From contig OZ020259.1 in assembly GCA_963971285.1 (NCBI GenBank), positions 4,154,001 through 4,218,000 of the forward strand: 64,000 bases of DNA, given 5' to 3'. Shown piece after piece: positions 22,048-64,000 of this stretch (position 1 is the stretch's first letter; every line of letters starts with the position of its first letter). The stretch is from Astropecten irregularis. Its lineage: Eukaryota > Echinodermata > Asteroidea > Paxillosida > Astropectinidae. The notes below the pieces were generated by a model, which was given only the letters and a program-made list of their open reading frames with translations, had not been told where the DNA came from and ran no database searches. The translations under genes were made by a program, and so were the position numbers.

Positions 22048-22530
22048 GTGAAAATACCATCACTGTATCGTTAAAGAAAGCTTGGTCTTTAGAGGAAACT
22101 TCTTATTGCAAAAGGAGGGATTATTTACCGAGAGGGATGGACTGGGCTATCAGTATAAGAATCGACAAGCCACGGGAGTCTCAAGAAGTGCATATTGTGC
22201 GTGGTATGATAATAGTGCAAAAGAGTACTTTACTGAAGAAGCCGTATATAAGATGCCATCATGGAAGGTCCATGGTAGAGATCCTGTTGCACCTTTATAC
22301 CAAGGACAACAAATCACAATTAATTATTCCTGAGAGGTGTTTGTGGGACAAAAGAGTTGTCAGAACTGAGGGTCGGTCCGGAGATAAATTGGTGTGCGGC
22401 TGATCAGTCGGGACACTAGGGAAGTCTCGGTCCCCCCTGATGCCTGAGCCATCACGACCCCTGGAGTTTGGTTGAGTTGTCGAAGGGATAATGGGCTGTG
22501 ATACGGCCACAATTGGAACCAGGGGAATTA
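22048..22530. other. Intergenic, nothing recognised
   Basis: Overlapping frames of 135 and 83 codons on plus and 94 on minus have no recognisable features. Confidence 0.4.
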
Positions 22531-22893
22531 TTAAAGGTAGTATCATACTTTGGTAAGAAACCAAAACAGAAATGTTCACAGATCTATGTATAACTTACAG
22601 GGTATGAAGATGCAGTAGAAACATACCGTTACAATGTTTCCGCCTGAAATGGTGGGTATTTATCCAGAAATTGGTCAAACAACTACCGACAATCTTTTTG
22701 ATCTTTTGAAAGATCAAAAATAAAAGAGAAAAGCCTTAAGAAATACTGTGGCCGTTTTTCACTGTTTTCTCAAAAAATGGGCACCGTATGGGACTGATAT
22801 TTTCACAGATGACTGTTATTGTATCTGTCTTGATATTTTTTCCCATGAATCTGTATTTCTTTGATAAAAACAAAAGTATGATATTACCTTTAA
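22531..22893. mobile_element. Family A MITE, full copy
   Basis: TTAAAGGTAGTATCATACTT to AAGTATGATATTACCTTTAA; central GATCTTTTGAAAGATC. Confidence 0.92.
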
Positions 22894-23269
22894 AGATAAC
22901 TTCATACTTTGTTTTTCGCCAAAGAGATGCATATTTATGGGCACAAATATCAAGAAAGATACAGCAACAGTCATCTGTGAAAATTCCAGTCCCCTACGGT
23001 GCCCATTTTGTGAGAAAACAGTAAAAAACGCTCACGTCATTTTCATATCTATTCACACGGGAGTTTTCATTTCCCTGAGATAAAAACAATTGTTTTCGGT
23101 GATGTTTGGTGGTTTTACTCTAATTCTCTGGATAAATACAGCTGCATTTCAGGCAGACAAATAACGTTTTTACCATCACCATCTTTATACCCTGTAAGTG
23201 ATTGGTAAATCTGTGAAGAGGTCTGTTATGGTTATGCTACCGAAGTATGATGTAGGCCTATACCTTTAA
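22894..23269. mobile_element. Family A MITE, decayed, inverted, adjacent
   Basis: Starts AGATAACTTCATACTTTG and ends ACCGAAGTATGATG..CCTTTAA. It joins the previous copy head to tail with inverted orientation and shares the boundary TTAA. Confidence 0.8.
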
Positions 23270-23479
23270 CCTAAGTCGGCCTTCCTTGCAATTGGTGTTG
23301 AATAGCATGACGGTCTAAAAGTCCGATCCCCTGGGTACGATTGATTTTTAAAAGGGCTTGCCCCTTTACCATGGGTAATTTATCAAGCTTACACATGAGT
23401 ATTTTGACGTACGACGTTGAAATGAATGTCTACCAACTATGTATGTTAGTCTACGTCTAAGCACTGGGGCCAAAATCAT

Positions 23480-23712
23480 AGAACTGCTTGAAGCACCAAC
23501 ATTTGCTTAAGTAAACACCAAAAACCTTGGTGAATAAAATCAGTATGCCAGCCAAAAGTGCGTGTGATGCTCAGCAAACAATGGCCGAATACAAGTCAAA
23601 ATCAGTCAACATCGCATGAAAATTTGGTTGGTAATCCTGTTTGATCATGCAAGGAAAACTTGTCATGCTTACGGAAGTTCTGTGCTTAAAGCAGCTCTAT
23701 GAAATTGGCCCC
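23480..23712. mobile_element. Family E element
   Basis: GGGGCCAAAATCATAGAACTG on the left and GCAGCTCTATGAAATTGGCC on the right form imperfect inverted ends. The inner part matches 936-1206 inverted. Confidence 0.65.
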
Positions 23713-23802
23713 AGGTGTTGTTTGTCCATCTTGTGTCACTTGTATCCTTGTTGAGATGAGTCTAAAGCAATCGAGTGATTCGAGTCTTTTGCTTCGACTG
23801 GA

Positions 23803-24352
23803 GATCTAAAGGGAACCCAGTTGAATCCCAAAAGGGAGCCTAGTTGAATCCCAAAGGGAGCCCAGTTGACTCCCAAAGGGAGCCCAGTTGAATCCCAAAG
23901 GGAGCCTAGTTGAATCCCAAAGGGAGCCTAGTTGAATCCCAAGGGAACCCAGTTGAATCCCGAAGGGAGCCCAGTTGAATCCCAAAGGAAACCCAGTTGA
24001 CTCCCAAAGGGAACTGCCAGTGAAATCCCAAAGGGAACCCAGTTGAATCCCAAAGGGAACCCAGTGGAATCCCAAATGGAACCCAGTGGAATCCCAAATG
24101 GAACCCAGTGGAATCCCAAATGAACCCAGTTGAATCCCAAAGGCAACCCAGTTGAATCCCAATGGGAACCTAGTTGAATCCCAAAGGGAACCCAGTTGAA
24201 TCCCAAAGGAAACCCAGTTGAATCCCAAAGGGAACCCATTTGACTCCTAAAAGGCAACCCAGTAGAAACCCAAAGGGAACCCAGTTGACTCCTAAAAGGA
24301 AACCCAGTTGAATCCCAAAGGGAACCCACTTGACTCCCAAAGGGAACCCATG
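23803..24352. repeat. 22-bp minisatellite, about 25 units
   Basis: Unit GTTGAATCCCAAAGGGAACC CA with scattered changes and 1-bp indels. Three units make 66 bp, so minus-strand frames of up to 204 codons arise (MGFNWVSFGIQLGSLWDS-like); these are artefacts. Confidence 0.92.
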
Positions 24353-25205
24353 ATGAATAATTATAAATAAACGATTGCGACACAACATGTACAAGAAATG
24401 AAAATATAGAAGTGGAATTATATTTATAATAATTTTCATATTTAATGTAATCACTAAAAAAAAAGTCATCCAATATTAACAAGACTAATTGTGTATTTTT
24501 GTTTGTTTCTGTTTGGTTTTTGTCTTTTTTCATAAGTCTCATGTTTTTTTCTTTGGACTTTTTGTTATATAATTAAGAAGCACCGTATTCGATAAACGGG
24601 ATAATGGTATTATACTATAAACGAAGACTTATTTCACATTTCAAAAAAAAAAATTTAAAAAGATATACAAATAATTTACATTTTTTATATTAAATATTTC
24701 GTATCAAATAAGGCTAACATTTTTTATTAATAAAATTAATCAAATCAATGTAATTTATGGCGTTTCATTTAAGTATGAGAAAGGTGTTTTTTCATAACCG
24801 ATGTCGTTATTTTGGCAATGAATTAGATCGAAATAGACAAATAAGGGAAGAAAATGTTTTAAATACAAAATAATTGTAAAATAAACGAGTGGTTTTTAAA
24901 AGCAAAGTTGAAAAAGGGAATAATATATGTTACGTTAAGCTTTAATGTGACTGTACACTTGGTACCATCATATAATGTAATTGCATGGCATAAGTCAGTT
25001 CTATTGTGAAAGATACGATCATGGTATGCATTTAGTACATTGAAGAATTTGACAAGATATTGTACATGACTTTTGTATGTGTTTGTGTACACTTCTTATA
25101 GTACATTGTAATAGCAACATTCCTACCTTTGTGAGGACTGGGGTCATTTTAAGTTGACAGAGTGGTATGCAATAATTGCATTGTAATGAGGGTTTTTATG
25201 TGGGG
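24353..25205. other. AT-rich intergenic, nothing recognised
   Basis: Very AT-rich DNA with no second copy in the window and no supported gene. Confidence 0.5.
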
Positions 25206-25207
25206 CC

Positions 25208-25366
25208 CGGGGGTCGATTTCACCAAACTCATCCCAACTTACTATCAATCGTAGGACTAATGATGCAATGCAACCTCCATAGAAGTCCTAGGATATGTTG
25301 TTATCATCCTTCGTAACTCGAGTTACGATCGGTCGTAAGGCTTCGTGAAATCAACCCCATGATCAC
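25208..25366. mobile_element. Family D palindromic MITE
   Basis: GGTCGATTTCACCAAACTC on the left and CTTCGTGAAATCAACCCC on the right, with CGTAACTCGAGTTACGATC inside. Confidence 0.88.
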
Positions 25367-25417
25367 AGATTCCAGTGAGATTATCAGAAAGTGATACATG
25401 TAGTTGGAAATTCGCAG

Positions 25418-25565
25418 GGGTCGATTTTTACCAAACTCATCCTAACTTACTATCAATCGTAGGACTTATGATGTATTACAGCCCCATGTGTAGAAAAGGC
25501 CCCTACGATCGGTTATCCTTCGTAACTCGAGTTATGATCGGTCGTAGGACTTCATGAAATCGACC
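25418..25565. mobile_element. Family D palindromic MITE
   Basis: GGGGTCGATTTTTACCAAAC to CTTCATGAAATCGACCCC, with CGTAACTCGAGTTATGATC inside. It lies 52 bp from the previous copy in the same orientation. Confidence 0.88.
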
Positions 25566-25569
25566 CCAG

Positions 25570-26830
25570 TACCCTTAAGTTGTCCTAACTCTTTATGCAG
25601 CTAGTCACAATCACAAACAGCATGCTGTCCTTATGAATTATGACCTTCAAACTCAAGTAAAGCACGTGTTTATTGCTTTACGCCAAAGATAATGAAATAA
25701 AACAACTTTAAAACGATCGTATGTACATGTACGTTTGGTAAAATAGAACAATGAACGAAAGATTGAGAAGTGAGAACTCAGTTAATTTGTAACGAACTAC
25801 TAATTTGTAACGAACCTGAAAGTATACGAATCATTGTGTGAAGTGTACAATGTACATCCTCATAATTTGTGCATAAAAAAGAGAAACGAAGAAAGTAATG
25901 TTAGCGGCTTTTCTCCCCAAATTGTCACAAGAATTGGATTTGAAGGCAAAATATACGACATATTTGTTATTAAGTACGGCGTTATTGGTATCAGGTTCGA
26001 TGACTTGTTAAATTTCGTATTTTTGATACGCCCGCCATTTTGGTTATTTGTCAACACCAGTCGTCACCTTCTATCAGAATTCACGGGTTTACACCTTGGC
26101 GGCCATCTTAGCTTTTGATCGCAACTTCAAAACGAGGCACTTTCACGCATGCGCACTTTTCGAAGTGTAAACCCGTGTATTCCGGTTTTTATGTGGGCCT
26201 ATTTACCCGATTTTCACAATCTGTCATATTTGTTGTTTCAATAATTGTTGTTTTCAACCAGTGTTATACAATTTTGTTCGTATAAGAACGTAATCATGTA
26301 TATACAGTGGCAGAAAAGCCTATAGAAACAATGATAGTATTATGATGGCGTATCAAAAAGTGCATAGCATCCGGAACACTGCGATGAAACTTACAGACGC
26401 TATTAAGATGATTGGGTTATCCATGCACTCTATGCCTATATCTACAAGCTGATTTTTTGTTTAAACTGTAACGGAAATTTAAAACAAAGATACAAGTGTT
26501 ACCTACATTATTCTCTTTCGTAACAATTAGCACATTGTGTAACTTGCATAACTTATCCCATTTACCATTGCACAAACACATTCCACAAAAAATCTTAATA
26601 ATAATAATCTAGAAATCTTCCCTAAAAAGCATAATCAATTCTGGCTTAATATAATATCATGTCGCATGGTTTAAGCCTCGTTGGGCAAGATTGCTCGCGT
26701 TACTAGCAAAAAAATCAGGGACAACTCCTCAGAATTTCTTTTTAATTAATGGCAATTTTTTGTAATTCTTTTGGCAAAGGATTTCGAGGAACATAGAGTG
26801 AAAATGTGGACAGTTTTATAGCAATCAATG
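25570..26830. other. Intergenic, nothing recognised
   Basis: A 94-codon plus-strand frame (25834-26118) shows no recognisable features. No repeats seen. Confidence 0.4.
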
Positions 26831-26834
26831 ATCC

Positions 26835-26980
26835 TTGGGATATGGCGGTATGTGAGTGGTTTCATGGCTTCTGACTGCCAAACGAACAAAGATAATTGAC
26901 TATTATGAACACCATAAACATAAGGCTGGATAGCTTGGTAGACCGCTTGTACGGTATTCAGGAGGTCCCACTCAAGTCAA
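26835..26980 (+). repeat. tRNA-like SINE fragment
   Basis: ATGGCTTCTGACTGCCAAAC, AACAAAGATAATTGACTATT and the head GGCTGGATAGCTTGGTAGAC. The first two blocks match 360-415 inverted. Confidence 0.55.
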
Positions 26981-26984
26981 TTCC

Positions 26985-27425
26985 TCTTTGTTCACTTTTC
27001 AATGACTTAAAAGAAGAGAGCTTAATCTCCAGTTTCGCTATAAGGAGGCACTTTCAGAAAAATGTTTAGAAAATAATGTTTTTAAATAATTGACAATTGA
27101 ACGGCCTAAAACGAGATATATAATAAAACACTCCAAAATGTGCACTGTTACCAAATTTGGGGCGAAAGTTAGAAAAAAAACACCACCAAAATATTCGTTT
27201 TATTTTTAGTCCCAAATACCGGCAGTTGCAGAAAAAATGACTACAAAATCAAAATTTCTGTTGGTGTTTTGACCTTACGTAACATTGCAGTTAAATATTT
27301 TGTAACAAATATCGCGTCCTTTCATCATTATTCCTTTGATACTTTTATCACTAAAATGGCATAAAAGCATCCCATAATGTTATAATGGTCGTTACTATTT
27401 ACATTTTACAAATTATCATCGTCTA
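26985..27425. other. Intergenic, nothing recognised
   Basis: AT-rich, without repeats or coding frames I can support. Confidence 0.4.
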
Positions 27426-27429
27426 TGGC

Positions 27430-27669
27430 CCTTTACGAAACGATGGATTAGGCTTGGGCTTGGGCTTGGGCTTGGGCTTGGGCTTGGGCTCCGTCATCTA
27501 AAAGCTGAAAATACAGGTTGTGAATTTTCCCTGAGGTTGAAGTTCCGTTTTCTTGTTCGAAACAGAGGATGTACTTCGAAACTGTACCCCAAAACCTCTA
27601 TTTTGATACCTGTTACTTTGAGCATGAGCCTGAGTCTGAGCCTGAGCCCGAGCCTGAGTCTGAGCCGGG

Positions 27670-27714
<45 letters not shown>

Positions 27715-27725
27715 TGAGCCTGAGT

Positions 27726-27772
<47 letters not shown>

Positions 27773-27838
27773 CCCGATCCTGAGCCTGAGCCTGAGCCCG
27801 AGCCTGAGCCTGAGCCTAAGCCTCCGTTTCGTAAACGC
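27430..27838. mobile_element. Family F MITE with expanded hexanucleotide arrays at both ends
   Basis: Left end TTTACGAAACGATGG followed by (GGGCTT) repeated six times. Right end about 35 GAGCCT/GAGCCC units from 27619, closing with CTCCGTTTCGTAAACGCCC. The interior has GTTCGAAACAGAGG. Plus frames read poly(EP) or poly(SL); minus reads poly(GS). Confidence 0.85.
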
Positions 27839-27839
27839 C

Positions 27840-28515
27840 CTAATGTCTTTGGCATATCATGCAGCTGTACAAAACTTTGGTATCATAGCTGTATATTATA
27901 GCGCCCTCTCGTGTCCACTTTCGAAGGCACACTGTGAACACTATTATTATTCCTACTATACACGGTTAAGCCTAATCAATGGCATTTTTCACGATAAGAA
28001 ATATCTTATTAAGTCACCCGAAAGAAATAATAATTATTTCCCATAATTATTCTTTTTCACTCAGCTGCCATTTCAAAACAAAATCCCTCTCGTTATTAAA
28101 CAAAATTCGTTCATATCAATAAATCTTCACTTAATAAAAAATAATTAAGTATACAAGTTTTTTTTTATTTAAGGGGATTTACTTTTTACACATTGCAGTT
28201 CAATTTTTTATGACAATGCAGCTGCATGTATATTCATGCAGAAAATAAGTGGAGAGCCTATTAATTAAGATTAATAATAATTATTATAACATTCTGTGAC
28301 CTGGACGCTATACTTATTCTTGGGTGACCTACTTCAACTCGAAAAAGAAAATCAAATTCAGTTTTCAAAAACCATTTATGCAAATCGAGTGTCGTTGTGT
28401 TGTAAACGATAAATTCTAGTATAGGGTATATGAAAACAAGAACCACCAATGAGGCGTTTTAATACCAATTGCAATTAACACATAACCTAATTGTTGGTCA
28501 TCTAAACCAATTGTT
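27840..28515. other. GATA 3' flank, nothing recognised
   Basis: AT-rich, no recurring repeat, no supported gene. Confidence 0.4.
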
Positions 28516-28899
28516 TTAAAGGTAGTATCATACTTTGGTAGGTAGCATATCGAAACAGAAATGTTCACAAATTCATCTATAACTTACAGGGTGTAAAGAT
28601 GGTGATGGTAGAAAACAATATCGTTCATGTTTTTCTGCCTGAAATGCTGTATTTATTAAGAAAAGAGTAAAACCAATGACCAAGTACAAATTTTGATCTT
28701 TCAAAGATAAAAACAAACAACGGTGTATGAAAAGATTTTAAAAACATTTTTTGGGGCGTTTTCACTGTTTCCTCAAAAAGTGGGCACTGTATGAGACTGA
28801 AATTTTCACAGATGAATGTTGCTGTATCTCCCTTGATATTTTTGCTAATGAAACTGGATTTCAAGTTGACAAAAAACAAAGTATGATAATTACCTTAAA
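28516..28899. mobile_element. Family A MITE in GATA 3' flank or 3' UTR
   Basis: TTAAAGGTAGTATCATACTT start, AAAGTATGATAATTACCTTA end. The left half is the variant seen at 53369 (GGTAGCATATCGAAACAG). The usual TTTATCC is TTTATTA here, giving AATAAA on the GATA-sense strand. Confidence 0.88.
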
Positions 28900-28970
28900 C
28901 CATCAAGTCTAAGTCTAATTTGCCTTTAATTGTTATAATTTACGGTACGATCTTGTGATACAACTCCTAC

Positions 28971-62783
<33,813 letters not shown>

Positions 62784-64000
62784 CCATAAGGCTCTTGGAG
62801 CACCTTCGTAGAATCAAGTTCGTCGTGACTGGCTTCCTGGGGTCCACTGACCAAGTAACTGCACCCTCGCAAAATAGGAGTGTTCTGTCAAACAACAAAA
62901 GTGATAAAGTTTAGTTTTTTAGGACAAGCCGTGAAGCCGTGGCTTGCAATTATGTCTTCCTCGTTCCCTATATCTTTGCCAAGAGGTACAACAATGAGCT
63001 AACATTCCAACACCTTCTCTTAACATCCTTGGTTCTCCCTGCAAGTTGTATGTTTCCCTTCAACCTACATAATCTAGACAAGTTTTGAGAGAAAGTTCCT
63101 ACATTTTGCCCTCCTTTAATTTAATTCTTCTATATGGCCTCTTAGGGTATATGTTAGCTTATTATGCAAATTTGCGTTACAAAGAATACCTGTGTGGTAT
63201 TTTTATGTAATCCATATTCCATAATCAGGGGAAATTTCGTTCATTAAAGGTATAATATAATTATGGTTGGTACAGGTTACAGACCAGCACTCACATAATT
63301 ATTGTCTGATCCAGCATGTATACATAAAATGGTAAGCCTGTGAAAATTTGAACTCAATCTGACATCTGAGTCACGAGAAAATAGCGAAAACCAATAATCA
63401 AGCAGCGACGAATTTCTAGGCTAACCTTTTTTTATCCGTTAACGCACTGTCATTAAATGCATTCTGCAGAAAGTCGTTACTTTGCGTAAGCGAGAAAGAC
63501 ACGTCTCCCGTGTAATACGCTAATCGTAAGCACAAATATTCCACTATCGTAACTCGTAAGCGAATAATTTGCGTATACGGTAATGGATTCATGAAATTGG
63601 GCCCAGATGGCTCGTCACACCAGTCTTGGTTACACACAAAATCACAAATCACAACAAAGAGAAGTGACATAGCATACATCAACAGGAATAACACTCCTAA
63701 TACTGACAGCTTTTGTAAATAATGTATATACATGTAGTCTGATTCCACACTCTACAGAATTGCTTATTCCTATAGCTCAAAGCCAAATAGGCAGCGGTTG
63801 GCAAGCTAGCAAGACTAGAGTAGAGGCAGAGGCGACTCCGTGTGTTATGATTATGGTTGAAGTTTGAGAGATGCCATACGGTAACACGGTGCGCGGAGTC
63901 CTCCAAGTTTTTTTGTTTCGGTACTAAGTTATACTGGTTCTTAAGACAAACTTGGCAAGACGGGGGGAGTCCTTGGCTCCCAGGCCTAGCAGGGCATTCA
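62784..64000. other. GATA 5' UTR and upstream flank
   Basis: 62784-62884 is probable 5' UTR, with a plausible acceptor (TTTGACAG) at 62885-62892. A family B fragment lies at 63244-63395. 63460-63610 is rich in CGTAAGC-type words. No promoter element could be assigned, and no other gene is supported. Confidence 0.45.
63244..63395. mobile_element. Family B MITE, truncated
   Basis: TTAAAGGTATAATATAATTA start, CTGACATCTGAGTCACGAG and AAAATAGCGAAAACC, then cut off. Confidence 0.8.

Noticed and set aside
22082-22333. 83-codon plus-strand frame as a gene
   Set aside because: Overlaps a 135-codon frame in another phase, neither with known features, and starts inside the end of a family B element.
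23806-24542. 204-, 140- and 99-codon minus-strand frames (GFNWVPFGIQLG-like)
   Set aside because: Translation of the 22-bp minisatellite; three overlapping frames are equally open.
27537-28046. 169-codon Ser/Leu frame, 110-codon Glu-Pro frame, 80-codon Gly-Ser frame
   Set aside because: All read the GAGCCY hexanucleotide array of the family F element.
9933-28970. A BLK-like (Src-family) kinase gene between FAM167 and GATA, expected from human gene order
   Set aside because: No reading frame or exon-sized piece with kinase motifs was seen on either strand; the interval is repeats and unrecognised DNA.

Overview
This is a eukaryotic, AT-rich, intron-containing window densely packed with short DNA transposons (MITEs), tRNA-derived SINEs and minisatellites. 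The GATA-factor sequence and the repeat style suggest an invertebrate deuterostome, most likely an echinoderm. That assignment is inference; no rRNA, mitochondrial or other taxon-specific marker is present.

Three protein-coding genes are recognisable by splicing together exons, all on the minus strand. (1) TSEN2, the catalytic subunit of the tRNA-splicing endonuclease, occupies about 0.5-5.2 kb. Seven coding exons are visible, and the 3' end with the catalytic His and Lys lies beyond the left edge. (2) A FAM167 (FAM167A/B, DIORA-type) gene occupies about 8.4-9.9 kb in two coding exons and encodes 257 residues. (3) A GATA4/5/6-class zinc-finger transcription factor (GATAe type in echinoderm nomenclature) spans 28,971-62,783 in five coding exons and encodes about 666 residues, with a 23-kb first intron. 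All splice phases agree across every junction I could place.

The rest has no convincing coding content. 10-29 kb is intergenic between FAM167 and GATA. 29-62 kb is GATA introns. The noncoding DNA is dominated by about 20 copies of two related TTAA-bounded element families (called A and B here), nine copies of a roughly 150-bp palindromic family (D), a 'cttagcacaaaa' palindromic family (E), a family carrying GAGCCY hexanucleotide arrays (F), several singleton or two-copy palindromes, tRNA-derived SINEs and four sizeable minisatellites. Two retroelement-like families (C and I) keep a hammerhead-ribozyme-like arrangement.

The most interesting points are: FAM167 next to GATA4/5/6, as on human 8p23.1; a partial tandem duplication of the first GATA zinc-finger exon that keeps an intact splice acceptor; a MITE terminus lying exactly on a GATA splice donor; a duplicated C-terminal coding tail just after FAM167; and the hammerhead-like motifs.
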